From the NCBI GenBank assembly GCA_018902385.1, contig JABSSW010000011.1, positions 796,565 to 860,564 on the forward strand: a stretch of 64,000 nucleotides of DNA, written 5' to 3'. Both the position numbers and the translations under genes were made by a program. The stretch is from Physcia stellaris (Eukaryota; Ascomycota; Lecanoromycetes; Caliciales; Physciaceae). Below are positions 22,701-36,149 of the stretch, piece after piece. The notes under the pieces are model-generated. The model saw only the letters and a program-made list of their open reading frames with translations, had not been told where the DNA came from and searched no databases. Position 1 is the first letter of the stretch, and every line of letters starts with the position of its first letter.

Positions 22701-24818
22701 ATGTTATTTATTTTGATTTATTGATAATATTATCAATAATTAATTACAAAATCGCATATATTGATTCAAATCAATTTTTATTACATAAATTTTTTCTTAA
22801 AATCGTCAAATACGAATTCGATTTTCTTCGAAAAAAAATTGAATTTCAACAATTTCGAAATGATTGACGAAACAAATCGTCGAAATTTTAAACGTTTTCA
22901 AAACATTAATCGACGCGAAAATATTTTTTTCGATCAAAAAATATTGTTCATAATTTTCTTGAACGCAATAACGATACATTTATAACGTTTTTAGAAATTC
23001 GATTACGATTGACGATAAATTTTCGAATTTAATTTTATTTTTACAATCAAAATTCGTAATCAACAATTCAGAATTTTAAAATTAAATTTTTCGAAATGAC
23101 AACGATATCGTTTTTCGATTATTCGAAAATCACATCAACGATTTTGACGTCGAAAACGATTTCGAAAATCGTATTCAAAATTCGAATAACGAATAATTTA
23201 TTAAAAAAATCGATCACGTTTAACAATTTTTATCGTCGCGAATATTCAACAATTTACGTCGTTTCAATTCAAAACAATTAAAAAATTTAAACATCGTGAC
23301 GCAAATCGATTTTTGATTCTGAATTGTTAAAACGAAAAAATAAAAAATTTAAAAATAACATTTATTTTCAGAATAATCAATTGAATTATCGATTTTTGAA
23401 TCATTTTGCGTTTCAATAACGTTCAAAAATTTATTAAAAACGTTCAAAAACGTTTCGAAAATTGATAAAATGAAATCAACAAATTGAATACAACAATTAA
23501 TGTCATAAACAAACGTATCATCGAATATAAATTTATTATCGCACAATTGCAAATTTTTTATACAATTCAATTTAACAAATTGAACGACATCGTGCGTTAA
23601 TACAATTTCGTATAAAAATAATTGATAAATGCACAAATTCGAATAATCACGATAAACAATGAATATTTTGCAAAAATCAACAAATAAAAACAAAAAAATG
23701 CTAAATTGCGTCAATTTAAAAATGAATACAAACGAAAAAAAAATGATTACGTCGAAAAAATTTGCATTATTCGTGTCGACAAAACAACATTGAAAAAAAA
23801 AATTCAAAATTTGAAAATCAAACAAAACGATTATTTTATCGTTTCATATTGTTATTTTATCGTTTTTCAAAATTCAAATTTTAAAAATGATTTTTATTAT
23901 CGAAACAATCGTCGTCAAAATTTTTACAACGCATAAAATCAATTTCGAATCATTGATTAAACAAAATCAATAAAATTCAATCGTTTTTTGAATTTTTTGT
24001 TAAAAATTTTATCGATAAACGTTTACGTTTGACATTTTTCGAATCATTTGTCAATTATTATATTTTTCACAATTTAAAATTTAACGATTATCGTATTTTA
24101 TTTTATAAAAAAACTAAAAATATCAATGATTATTACGACGATTATTTTGAATGAAAATTATAAAAAAACAAAATATTAATTAAATTTTGAATCAACGTCA
24201 AACGATATTTTATTAAACGACACAAAATTAATTACGTGCGCAAACATTTCAAAAATATAATAAAATATTTTCTATAAAAAATGTTCAGTATATTCGTTTG
24301 ACGCGAATAATCGATCGAAATGAATTATCGATCAATCGAAAAATTGTCGAAATTTTTTTCATCAATTGAAAATACTGAAATAAATCGACGTTCGAATGAG
24401 AAAATGCGTTAAATTTTTTTAAATTAATCATTAAACATGTTGCGTTCATGCAATTGTTTTGCAATTTGCATCGCATTTTTCAACGACGTCTTTTTTCAAT
24501 GTAAATTGATCAAATTATGAAATCGTTTTTGCGTTTTTCAATAACGCGAAAATCGATCGAATTAATCAATTATTGTTCATGATATCACGATTTCAATAAA
24601 CATCGATAATTATTGTTTATCAAACACGATTTTGTCAAATTTATTATCATAACAAATTCAAATTTTTTTTATTATTTCGTTTTATGTTTTTGCAATTGTT
24701 TTGTTTTTATTCAATTGATATCATGATTTTTTTCGATCAATTTGCGTTTGTTGTCAATGAATTTCAAAACAGTTTTTTTATTTAAATCGTCAATCGTGTT
24801 CGCGCACATCAATTTCAA
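22701..24818. other. unassigned decayed sequence
   Basis: About 2.1 kb of heavily mutated AT-rich DNA. Plus-strand frames at 22761-22985, 23096-23281 and 23706-23936 are rich in Lys, Asn and Ile, and one part (23700-23830) has a coiled-coil-like charged pattern that could be a gag remnant. I cannot assign a family. The 158-codon minus-strand frame at 23349-23825 is probably antisense to this. The segment 24285-24720 also shows no recognisable domain. Confidence 0.4.
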
Positions 24819-26210
24819 ATGTTTCAAAATTTTTTCGAATTCGTCATTTCGTTCGTTGCAAATTCTACGCGTTTGATTTCGAAACGATTTTTTATTGATA
24901 TTATCGATATTGTTAATCAATTTGTGCAAAAGAAATTTCGCGATAAATTTCGAAAAAACGTCGATAAAATCATTCAAATTGTCATTTTCGTTGTTTTCAA
25001 AATCAAAAAGTGTTTAACAAACGTTCAAATCAAAAAAATGCGAATCGAATATTTGAAATCAATTTCAATTTCGTTTTTTACAATTCTACTTTTTTTGTTT
25101 CTGTCAATTTACAATTTCGTCAAACAAAACGACATTTTGCGCGTTTCGCGAATCGTGTTTTTTCATTTTCTCAATCGTTATTTCAAGAAAACAACGATGA
25201 CGACGATTTCGACGATTTTTTTTATACGATTATACGCAAATTTCGTCGATCATGAATCGAATTATGAGTCAAAACACGTTTCAAACAACGAAAACGACGA
25301 AAAAAAGAAATCACGTCTGTTTAACAAAAAAAATAAAAAAACATACGCGAAGAAAATCGTCAAACAACGCGTTCGAATTCGAAAATTTAGTTTTAGAAAT
25401 CGACGTGACGACAAAAATTTGAATTTCGATTATATAATCGTTCGCGAAAAAAACGTGATATTTGAAAAATATGTATTGTCGAAATTGAAAAACAAAAACA
25501 ACGTGTGTTTTTTTTGCGATGTTTATCAATACGTCGAAAAATTTTATCGCAAATTCATCGACGATAAATATTAACATTGTTGCGTCAACGATAAAATTTC
25601 ATCGAACATGATAATTTCTGAAACAAATTTTGAAATTGTGACGAAATTGCTCGACAAATTCGACAAAAACGCAATTTTACAACGTGACGCGAATTTCAAA
25701 TATTTAGATCATTTTTTGTATGAAATGCGATTTACAAACGATTTCGATTCATTCAAACGATTGAACAAACGATGCAAAAAATTTCAAAAAATGATTAATA
25801 TTTTCAACAACGTATTGTTATTTATCAATGAAAATGCGAAAATGAATGAATTACATAACGTTTGAATTATTTTTCGCATCATGAAATCGATTCATCACAT
25901 GTTGAATGTTTTTCTTGTCGATTCAGATAATCGTCGTCGTTTTTGTCAGATATATTCGTTCGATTTTTCGCAGAAAATTTTATTGAAACGTCTCGTTCAC
26001 GATAAATAACTGTTTGAAAAGAAATTTCACAATTTACAAAACTTGATGATCAAATACAATTCGTACGTTCAATTATTCAAAAATTGCAATGATTGTTTGA
26101 AAAATGACGATTTTGAAATCAAAATTGTTTTGAAACAACATGATTTCAAACGAATGTTAAAAAAACGCACAACAAATTCATTTTCGAAAAAATCGTTGTT
26201 GTTTTGAACG
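24819..26210 (+). pseudogene. decayed Helitron N-terminal domain
   Basis: A 251-codon frame (24819-25574) of low-complexity, basic sequence leads to C-V-F-F-C-D-V-Y-Q-Y (about 25500-25530), which resembles the C-x2-C segment before the Helitron_like_N domain. After the frame break, 25608-26180 reads IHHML...FCQIYSFDFSQ (about 25885-25970) and LQNLMIKYNSYVQLFKNC...IKIVLK (about 26035-26135). These fit the family's Y.QIYI.D and LN.YNP.VQ.F motifs. Start uncertain. Confidence 0.68.
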
Positions 26211-27095
26211 TTTTTGAAATATTTGATTCGAATAAATCAATCGAAAAAAATATTGTGATGCAAATTTACGATGATGATTTCATTCGAATGTTTTATTGAC
26301 ATTTTTGTTACATGACGTTTCGATATTCTTTTTTGTTTTTTTGCGAAAAACAAAATTGAATGTTTATTATTTCTTTTTTCGATCACGAAAATAATCGTGA
26401 TTTACGTGCTCGCAAAATTTTTTTCGATATAACGTTTCGATCGATTCAAAAACACGATTTAAAATTCGACGATGACGAAAATCAAAAATTTGCACGTGAT
26501 CAAAACGAGAAAAACGACAACAACGATGTTCGAATTGAAAAAAAAAATCGAAACGAATGATTCAAAAGAAATTTTATTCGTATATCATTTCAATACGTCG
26601 TTTTTTGCATTTTTCGCATCGAAATACGATTTCTATTTCGATTAATTTTTTTCTTACGTATGTTTTGTTAAATGTTTCGTTTTTTGCATATTTGATCGAG
26701 AAAAAAAAAATTTGCGAAAATCATTTTTTTTTTAGTAAAATTTCTTTTTCGTCAAATCGTGAAATTTTCAATAACGATGAATTGTTATTCGTGTTCTGAA
26801 TTTCAACAACGTATTTTTGACACGATTCAACGCGTTGTTGAAATTTTTATCACGATGTAAATTTTGCATACGTTTAGCGAATCGATCGATTGATACAAAA
26901 AAAATACGATGAATTTATTGTTTTTCTGTTGTGCGAAATCAATGTATTAATATGAAAATTTCGTTTTTTTACTTTCGTCAATGTATTAGTATGAAAATTT
27001 CGTTCGTTTATTTTCGTCAATGTATTCGTGTCAAAATCACGTTTCTTTCTGACGTTATATATATATAAAATCGTAAAGAAAAATTCAATCGTGTA
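26211..27095 (+). other. Helitron linker between N-terminal and Rep domains
   Basis: Low-complexity frames (26360-26560 acidic, 26557-26799 hydrophobic and Phe/Ser-rich) that I cannot match to a Helitron motif. Includes the 39-bp tandem repeat at 26939-27055. Could be a linker of the RepHel protein or a small foreign insertion. Confidence 0.4.
26939..27055. repeat. 39-bp tandem repeat, three units
   Basis: The box TCAATGTATT recurs at 26939, 26978 and 27017, a perfect 39-bp period. Units share ATGAAAATTTCGTT and a TTTCG end. The period is a multiple of three, and on the minus strand gives a 13-residue unit (HTNTLTKVKKRNF-like), so it may be a former coding repeat on either strand. Confidence 0.75.
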
Positions 27096-28720
27096 TTGCA
27101 TTCGAAACGATTGTTTCAACATTTTTTGATAAATGCGTTTGTTTACGTGAAATTCAATAATTTCAATTTCGTTCGTTTTAATCAATTGTTTTTGCGAATT
27201 AATTTTTATCGAAATTTCATGAATCGATTGAATCAAAATTATGAATTCAATGATATTGATCAAAAAATGACGATATTGTCGTCGAATCATACGAAATTTT
27301 TTCGATACATGAAAATCAAAAAGCAAAACGTTTTCGTTTTGATTCGAAAATTCAATAAATTCATTTTTTTCATCATTTTCATTTGCAATTCACATTGAAA
27401 AAAATTCGAACGAAATTTTTTTTCAGACGTTGATATCGTCAATCGTTTCGACTTGATAATTAAAATGTTTCAATTGAAATTCAAAAAATTTCTGCGCGAT
27501 TTTATCGAACGTTATGTTATAAAAATAATAAACGCGCACATTTACGTTATCGAATTTCAAAAAAAAAATTTGTCGCATGTTTATATTTTTCTCATTGCAA
27601 ATTTTCGAGATAAATTCGATAAAAACAACATTGACGACGCGATTTATACAATCATATTTTTCAAAAAAGTATTTGAATTCAACGCGAAACGCAAAATTTT
27701 TTACGAATTGATTGTTAAACAGATAATTCACAAAAATTGCAAAAAAATCGAAAAAACGTTTTGTCATGATTTCGAAAATAAATGCATCAAATGATTTCTC
27801 AAAAAAAAATTAATGATGACGAATTTATGTCATCATTCAAATTTATCGCGATATCGTCGTTTTTCGTACGAACGCGTGAAAAAAAAATATTGAAACAACA
27901 AATGAATGATTTTTTATAATTTTTGATTGTTGCAAAAATATGAAATTCATATTAACGTTAAAATTTGCATCAATGCGAAATTCGTGAAATATTTGTACAA
28001 ATATATTTTCAAAAAAAACGATTACGTCGACGTATTTTTCAACATCATTATTATTCGTCGAATTAACGAATTTCGTGCGAATCGACAAAACAACGAAAAA
28101 TCTGTTAACGAAATCAAAATTTTTCACGACGCGCGTTGAATAAAATTTTGCGAAATCGTTTGACGTATATTCGATTTTTTTCGACGAAATTAAATTCGCG
28201 ATCATTCGATTTCAATTGCATTTGAAAAATCGCAATCGAATTGTCATTAATTTCAACGATAAAAAAATTTCAAATCAATTGATTGAAAACGAAAATTTTC
28301 GCACGATTCAATTAATCGAATATTTCGAATTCAATCGCATAATTCACGAAATCGAACGCAATAATAAATTTTCTTTTTTTGTTATTCGCAAAAAGAATCG
28401 TAATATTGTTGTGAATTCACGAAAACATTTTTATCAAAATATTTTCGAATTTTTCGTATGAAATAAAATTAAAAAAATTTGAATCGTGCGAAAAATGAAC
28501 AAATGCGTAAATCGAATGTATTTCATGAATTTCAAATCAAATGATATTTTCTATTTGCGTTTGCTGCTCGTCAACAGAAAAAAATGCACATTTTTTGACG
28601 ATTTAAAAATCGTGAATGTGCAAATTGAAAAAACGTTTGTTGAAAAAATCGTTTTTCAATTTTTAAATTACAAACAAATTTGCGTTGAATTCGAATTAAT
28701 TAACGATAATAACGAATGAA
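27096..28720 (+). pseudogene. decayed Helitron Rep (HUH endonuclease) domain
   Basis: This domain would nick and join DNA for rolling-circle transposition. 27300-27400 contains the FITFTCNP-like block (seen as FIIFICNSH). About 27535-27600 reads AHIYVIEFQKKNLSHVYIFLI, where the HUH pair (His-hydrophobic-His) has become SHVY. The catalytic tyrosine region reads VKYLYKYIFKKNDYV at about 27985-28030, keeping both Tyr of the K/Y-x-x-K-Y motif. 28486-28720 has NRMYFMNFKSNDIFYLRLLL and FFDDLKIVN, a conserved block between Rep and helicase. At least four in-frame stops. Confidence 0.82.
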
Positions 28721-29093
28721 ATGCAATCATGATTGAAATCATCGAATTCGATATTGCGACGATGTTGAAAAAATTATTCGTAACGATTTTAATCGAATAT
28801 AATTTTGCGAAATTTTTGAAATTGTGAACGAAACACAAAAAAATGTAAATCAATTTCGATTTTTTTTTGAATTTTGAAATGTTCGAAATGATTTCGAATA
28901 TACAAAAATTTTGTATAATAATGTTGAATTTTTTAAATTTTTCATTGATCGAAAATGAAATGACACGTGCACATTTTCAAATGTTTTTTTTTTTAATTTT
29001 ATTTTTTGCGATCGCATTATTTTCGTTTTTCATTAATTTTATCACAAATTTTTTTCAAATTGCAAAAATATAATAATTCGCGACTATTTTTTA
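28721..29093 (+). pseudogene. Helitron region between Rep and helicase
   Basis: Continues the conserved block (LKKLFVTILIEYNFAKFLKL, about 28765-28825), which the family uses just upstream of the helicase, then loses recognisable similarity. The 68-codon frame 28867-29073 contains several stops upstream and no motif. Confidence 0.55.
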
Positions 29094-30789
29094 TTGCAAA
29101 AATTCACGTTGAAAAATTTTATTGAAATCGATTTGAATGCATTGCACGATCAAAAAAAACAATTGATATTGTTTTTGTTGTCAAATTTGTTCGATAAAAT
29201 TGTTGACGACGAAATTTCAAATTTTTTTCATTATAATTTGTTCGAATTTTTTATTGATTTCGATCAATACGCTCAAATCAAAAATCGTTTGATTCGCGAA
29301 AAAATAACATTGATTGATTTTTCAATTTTCGTCGTCGCGAATTGAAACAAATTTAATGCGAATCAATTACATGCGATCAATACAATCGTTGAAACAATCG
29401 AAAAAAATAAAAATTCGTGAAATCAAAATCATTTTTTTTTTGACGATTCTGAAAATACGAAAAAAAATTTCGTTCAAAATATCGTCATGATCAAATTACA
29501 ATCGAAAAATATTATTGTTTTTGCGATGATTTTTTCAAACATTACAATCACGTTTTTGAAAAATGATATTATTGTTTATTTCAAATTCAAAATTTTCTTG
29601 AATTCGAAAAATAAAAACATTTGTTCGATCAAAAAAAATATCGATCGTGTCGAATTTATTAAAATCGTCAAGTTGATTTTTTGAAACGAAATTTTTATGC
29701 AACGAAAATGAAATTTCATGATCGTCAATCGTATTTTTTTTGATTTTTGCGATGTTGACAAAATTGTTTTTTTCGAAAAAAAAATTGTATGTTTTTGCGA
29801 AAACTTCAAACAATGTCTTTTTGTTATTTTTAAAAAATTTTCAAATATTATCGTCAATATGTGTTTGCAAAAAATTTTTTTTTTGAAATATTGTAAATAT
29901 TTTATTTTTTATCATCAACATGCGTTTTCGAAATTCAATGTTCACAAAGAAAAATCGTCAAAAATCGTTGTTTTCGTTAAAAATGTTTTGAATATCGACG
30001 ATGCGATAAAAATCGACGAGAATAAAAATTTCGCATCGTGACATTATAAATATTTATCGAAAACGAATTCGCAATTAAAATTCATTAATATCATTTATTT
30101 TGACTTGAAATTTCGCATTTCTATCAATCAATATTTCGATAAACGAATTATTTTCGCGATGATCAATATCGACGTTCAACAAATTAACGAAATTTGCGTC
30201 GATAAATTTCGTGAAAACGTGCATTTCAAACACAATTTCAATATTTTCGTAAATTTTGAACTGAAAAATGAATTCGATGACGAATGTTTTCATCATTACA
30301 ACGAAATATCGTTTTTTTTTTTTTCATATTTTGCGTTTGAAAATTGATATGTTTGTCATGATATTGCGAAATTTGAATTTTTTTTCAAATGCAACGAAAT
30401 CAAAACTCGAATAACTCGTATAAATGAACGAATTATCGAAATCGAAATCATTGACGATAAACGAAACGATATCAAAATCGTTATATTTCGCATATCGTTG
30501 CAATTCAAAAATGACGAAAACAATAAAAATCGTCGAACGAATGTGTTTTGTCAATTTATTAAACGTCAATATTTTATTCGATCGATTTTCGCAATAATTA
30601 TCAACAAATTTCAAAATCAATTTTTACGATATGTGAACGTCAATATTCAAATGCGAAATTGTTTTATTCATGATCAATTTTATGTGATCGTGTTTAAAAT
30701 CACGAATAAACACAATTTTCACATCGTTATATTTGAGTTGAATGTTTTGTCAAACGATTTTTCGCGAAAAATTATTAATCATCAATAAA
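29094..30789 (+). pseudogene. decayed Helitron PIF1-type helicase domain
   Basis: This domain would unwind DNA 5'-3' during transposition. Q/LNADQ-like start FNANQLHAINTI at about 29355-29390. Walker A reads FFFDDSENTKKNF at about 29430-29470, where G-P-G-G-T-G-K has lost all Gly. SKI-type Walker B reads LIF, TGA, NEIFMQ at about 29672-29700 (WDE ancestral). 30498-30780 holds the C-terminal helicase motifs, with a RRQYFIRSIFAIIINKFQNQF-like stretch and FIHDQFYVIVFKITN (G-Q-LYVALSR ancestral). Ends at TAA 30787-30789. Confidence 0.85.
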
Positions 30790-32537
30790 AAGAAAATTCT
30801 ATTAAAAAGAATTAAATTCGATTAAAATTCGTGTTATGTTTCGAAATTGATGTCAATTGATTGCGTTTTACGAAATTTGATTTTTCATTTATTTATTTCG
30901 CAACGTTTCATTCATTCAATTTTTCGTTTTTTTATCGTTGTTATTTTACAAATTGTTTTTATTGCATTCATTTTTTTCATTCATTCGATTTTTCGCATTT
31001 TTCAAATTTTTCGCAACATTTACAAATTGTTTCGTCGTTGTTTTATCGCGTTCAATGTTTGTTTTTCAATTCATTTCGCGAAAATTTGTATCAACTAATC
31101 AATATTACGATACGATTTGAATACGAATTTAATTCGTTTGAAATTTTCATGAATTGTTTCGTCGAATTTTTATAACAAAATTCAAAAGTTTTCGATTTGA
31201 AAAATTTCGTTTTCATGTTCAAAAAACAATGTTACGAAACTATTTTAATTTTTGAACGTATTACGTTTAATTAAATCAAATATACGAGACATGCGCGATC
31301 GAAATCAGAAAACAAACATTGAAAATGATTGAAAAACGACGAAACAATTTAATGTTGTTGCGAAATTGCGAAAATTCGATTATTTGATTCAAATGTTGTT
31401 GTGTGATTTATTTTTTCTTATAAAAAATACATGTATGTGATCGTTAATTTCGACATGTCATAAATAATTTGTAATTGACGTGTGATAATTGTCGTCGTCG
31501 TCGATAAAATCAAATTTGTTTGAAATTTTGTCATTTTCGCAAAGAAATTTTTTCATGCGAAATTGATTTTCGCGACATTATTGTTTAATTGAATCAAAAT
31601 CAAAATTCAATTTTGCGTTTTTTCGTTTTTTTTGAAAAATGCAATTTGAATCAAATGTCATCGTTATGCGCATTTTTCGAATTCGATTGCAATAAAATTT
31701 ACAATTGTTTCAATTCGTACGTTGTAAAATTTTCAAAAAATAATGACGTATTGTTCGTAAAAACGTGTAAATACGAAATATTAATTGTTCGATTGTTGAA
31801 ATTTCGAATTTCAATAAAGAAAAAATTTCGATATTCGATTTCAAAAATTTCGAAAAAAATTTGTTTCATATATTACATTTTTCTATGCGCACACGATTTA
31901 CGATCGCGAAATTCACGCACATACATGATTATAATCGTATAATTAAACGAATTTTCGAAAAGAATAATAATTGCGAACGTTGTAAAATTAATAATATTGA
32001 TCGTCGAAATCGTTTTCGTGAAAAAATGTTTTAAGAATGTTTAAAATTTAAAATTACGAACAAACTTGTTATTACATAAATTCAAATGAATGAATGTTCA
32101 CATATGAATGAATTTTATTTTTATGAATTAATTTCATTTCATTTTAATATCGTTTTTTGTCAATCGTGTTTGAATTTTTATTAAATATAAACATCGCATT
32201 TTTTTTATCACAATCATGATATCAATCACAATACAATATGAAAACGAACGTCAATATCAATTTAAATTACAAAAATCACGAATGTTTTTATCACAAATCG
32301 ACGAAAACATAATGATCGAACACATTATTGCGATCGCGACATCAACAAATTTTCGATATTATTACAATACATACGTTGTAACATTTTGACGTATCGTAAA
32401 ATTTCATGCGATATTTTTTCGAACGCAAATGAACAAAAATATGTCGCAATAATTCAAAATCATATAAAATTCAAATTTTTTAATTTATTTTTATGTAATC
32501 AACATCGAAAAAAAATTTAAAATCGTTTTTAATTTTT
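30790..32537. other. unassigned decayed sequence after the Helitron
   Basis: AT-rich, heavily mutated. The Helitron 3' terminus should be near its left end but is not visible. Overlapping Phe-rich frames at 30847-31175 and a 117-codon frame at 31589-31942 (Asn/Ser/Phe-rich, several Cys) carry no domain I recognise. No LTR pair was found here. Confidence 0.4.
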
Positions 32538-32753
32538 TTGTTTATTCAATTCAATATCAAATTATCGTTTCGATTTTTGACAATTTTCACATCGAAAACA
32601 ATGTTTATTTTGTTCAATATCGAATCGTCGTTTCGATTTTCGACAATTTTCACATCGAAAACAATATTTATTCAATTCAATGTCGAATCGTTGTTTCGAT
32701 TTTCGACAATTTTCATTTCATTCGAATTTTCGACGATTTTTATATCGAAAACA
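32538..32753 (+). repeat. 63-bp tandem repeat, about three units
   Basis: Units at 32538-32600, 32601-32663 and 32664-32753 (the third interrupted by a partial extra unit). Each encodes, in one frame, a 21-residue peptide of the type FIQFNIESSFRFSTIFTSKT. The period is a multiple of three and differences are mostly C-to-T, suggesting an ancestral coding repeat, probably rich in Ser, Thr and Pro. Confidence 0.75.
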
Positions 32754-33263
32754 ATATTTTTGATTTTTTTTCGCGATAAAACAAATGAAATTAATGTCGA
32801 CGCAAAAAACATATCGATCGTCAAATTAACAATTGATACGTCAAATGTGATTTTCAACAATACGTTTGTTTTTATTCGATACATTTTTTGATCAAATTGC
32901 GTCAAATATTTGTTCAACGAAAATTGAACGAAAATTGTCAATTATTTTTTTTGTCGCGTTTGAATTTTTTGTCGCGTTTGAATTTCAACATTCAATTATC
33001 ATCGATTTGAAATCACGAAAAAATACACAATAAATTTTTTACGTTTATCGCATTCGATTCATCGTTTTTTCAAATTAATATTTTTTGTATTTCGTTTTTT
33101 TTCAATTCACATTTATTCACATAATCAATTAATTTCGATCATCGATATTTCGAACATGTTCGTTGTTTTTAAAAATTAATAACGATTTATTTTTTTATTC
33201 GTTTTTTCAACGTCGTTCATCGAGCGAAAATTTGTCGAAATAACAACAAATTTTTTATCAATA

Positions 33264-33297
<34 letters not shown>

Positions 33298-35899
33298 TGC
33301 AAAAATTGATCAAAATTTGCGTTCGTCAAAATCAAAATCAAATCGATGTTGTATTATTATCAACGACGATAACGATAACGATTCGACGCAAATCATTTCG
33401 ATTGTTGTTTTTCAAAATAAAAATAATAATACATTCGATTTCAAATTTTTTCAATATGTCGATTGAAATTCAAAACGCGTTTGCATGAATGACAATCGAC
33501 GAAACGAAATCATAATTCGAAAATGAAAAAAAAAATGATACGATCGATAAAAACAATGACGACGCGTTAATGAATCGATATGTTTACAACGACAAACAAC
33601 ATATATACACGATTTGTTGATCACGAAATTTAAATTTGATCAAAATGAATTGATAACGAATTGTGAACATAACGAATTGTGAAAATCGATTGTTAATTTC
33701 GTCAAATATTTGTCGAAAAACAATGGAAATAATTCATGCATCGAAATATTTGAATTCAACGAAAAATTAAAACAATATCAATGTTTGACAATGTTTACAA
33801 TACGATTATTCATGATAAATGAAAAAAAAAACGATATTATCAATGCAAAAAAATCGAATATGAACAAAATTTGTTTTTATTTTATTTGATGATTTTTTTC
33901 ATTCAATTGACATCATTTGAATTCAAATTGTCGAACAATTTGTCATGTTTTTTGATTACAAAAATATGATCGCAAATTATACAAAAATGCAAAAAAAATG
34001 AAATGATTTATCGACAAATCGTCGTTATCGTGATAAAAATGACGAAAATCATCGTGCAATAAAAAAAAATTATGACACGTTTGTATGTGTGATTTCAAAT
34101 ATTTTTTTAAAAAATACGATTTCGTCGATAAATTCATGTCGATCATAATATTTTCGCGATAACATTAAATTGAAAAAAACATTAAACGAAAACGACAAAC
34201 GTTCGAATTTTTACATAATCGTTCACAAAATTTACGACGAGAATTCAAACAAAATATCGAATTGAAAAAAATCACTGTTGATATTCGAACACAAATATTT
34301 AACAAATTAAAAACAAATGAAGAATTCGATTTAAATGCGTCGTTAATATGAAACGAAAAATTCAACAATTATGTTTTAAAAGCGCAAAAAAAAAAAAATA
34401 TTTTCGCGATCGTTTTCAAACAAAATTATTCAAATTCATGATTATCATTACAAAATTATCGTATGACGAACATGTGCAAATTCATTTGTCGTTTAAAAAA
34501 TACGAATGATATTCAAATTTGAAAAAATATAAATCGAATCAAAATAAAAATATTTTTTGAATATGTTCGACGATATCGATTGTCGACAAAACGCATTTCG
34601 TACGACAAAAACATGTCGATCAATTCGATATAATAAATCGAATTTAACAAAATTGTAATCACATCGTCAAAATGAAAAATTCATATTTTCAATCATTTTC
34701 GAAACGTCGTTTTAATCGTCGTTCAAACGATAAACAAAATTTATCATTTTTTCGCATAATAAATTATTTTCACAAAATGAATATCAAAAACGTATGTATT
34801 AAATCAAATTAAAAAAATTTGAAATGTTCGTCAATTATGAAAATTATTATAATTAAATTCGATAACGTTTATATTAATATCGAAAAACAAATCAAAAAAA
34901 ATTTTTCGTCGTACAAACACAATCGTCAATTGATTGATAATTTGTTCGAAAATTTCAACGATATTTTATCAAAAATTATAATTCGACATATTTTCGAATT
35001 ATCATGATTTGACAAACATATCAAGCAATTTTTGTCACATACGAACGTGAATGTGAATGTGAAATTTTCATCGAAATTTTCGTCATTGTTAAATTAATTT
35101 AATAAAATTATCAAATATCAATTACAAATCGTCGAATTAACGTTTTTAAAATTTGCGAATCAATCAATAATCAATAAAAAACGTATTTTGTCAATGACGA
35201 AATTATATCGAATAACATTCAATTTTTCATTTATGTTGAAATTTTGAAACAATTCGATCAATATTCAATATCAAATGACATCTATCGACATGAAAAAGTG
35301 AATCAAAAATGACAAAATGAATTCAAATTGTTCATTGAATTTTCGTTTTGAAATGATTTTAATTATCAATTTTAAATCAAATTACATCGATCGCGATATA
35401 AATGTCTGAAACGAAAAACAAAATAACAAAATGTTAATGTGAATGACGTTTGTCATCGTTGCGCGTTTTGTCGCATTGATACGTTTATTGTTAATAACGA
35501 AATCAATTATGTATATTATTAACATAATTATAATATATCAATTGACATATCATTGAGAAAATCGTCGTATTTTTTCATTTTGAAATTTCAAACAAAAAAC
35601 GAATCACAATTAAACGTGATTTTCAATGTTATGTAAATTCATTCGATTTTACAAAACGATTCAAATATTTTCAACACGATCACGATATTATTTCATCAAC
35701 TTTTCGTCTTTTGAATATTGATATGACATTAACACAATTCGACAAATGTATTTTCATGATGTCACAACATATGTCGTTTGCGAAAACGCAAAAAAAATCG
35801 CGTATTGCGCGTGACACAATAACAATTTGTTGAATTCGTCAGATTTGTCGACAATTAACTAGAAATTGAAAACATTGTTGTTGATACAAATAAACGATG
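32754..35899. other. unassigned decayed sequence
   Basis: About 3.1 kb without a recognisable domain. Small frames at 33297-33488 (+), 33943-34146 (-), 34165-34368 (-) and 34819-35007 (+). The minus frame at 33943-34146 contains several Cys and His (LKSHIQTCH, then HDDFRHFYHD) but no complete zinc-finger spacing. The 3' LTR of element J should lie near the right end but was not identified. Confidence 0.35.
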
Positions 35900-36149
35900 T
35901 CACTATTTTTTCATGACAATATTAAAAATGATGTTGAATAAAACGAATAAAAAATGCAAAAATGATATGAAATGAAATGAATGTTTCGATGAATTCATAT
36001 ATGTTCAATTCGTAATATTTACAATACAATGATGCAAAAATCAAATATCGTTTTTCGATAAAATATATCATTGCATCAATTTTATGCGTTCGAAATCGAT
36101 TAAAATTTTTTGATAATATGTTTTGCGAACATGAAATCGACTCAAATAC

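Larger units (their letters stand above)
24819..30789 (+). mobile_element. decayed Helitron (rolling-circle transposon)
   Basis: The plus strand carries, in order, a Helitron N-terminal region with Cys pairs, a Rep (HUH) nuclease and a PIF1-type helicase, which is the RepHel architecture of autonomous Helitrons. Most frames are interrupted by TGA and contain almost no Pro, Gly or Trp. Termini (5' TC, 3' hairpin and CTRR) were sought after 30789 and before 24819 and could not be recognised after mutation, so the limits given are those of the coding region only. Confidence 0.85.

Noticed and set aside
23349-23825. 158-codon minus-strand ORF as a gene
   Set aside because: No domain, extreme Phe/Ile/Asn bias, and antisense to a coiled-coil-like plus-strand remnant. 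In DNA with few TAG codons and CG-centred composition such ORFs arise by chance.
20787-32753. CRISPR arrays at the 18-, 39- and 63-bp repeats
   Set aside because: Periods are too regular, with no unique spacers. Units are contiguous and codon-periodic, and the context is eukaryotic transposons.
33943-34146. C2H2 zinc finger on the minus strand
   Set aside because: His and Cys are present, but no complete C-x2-C...H-x3-H spacing can be made in one frame.
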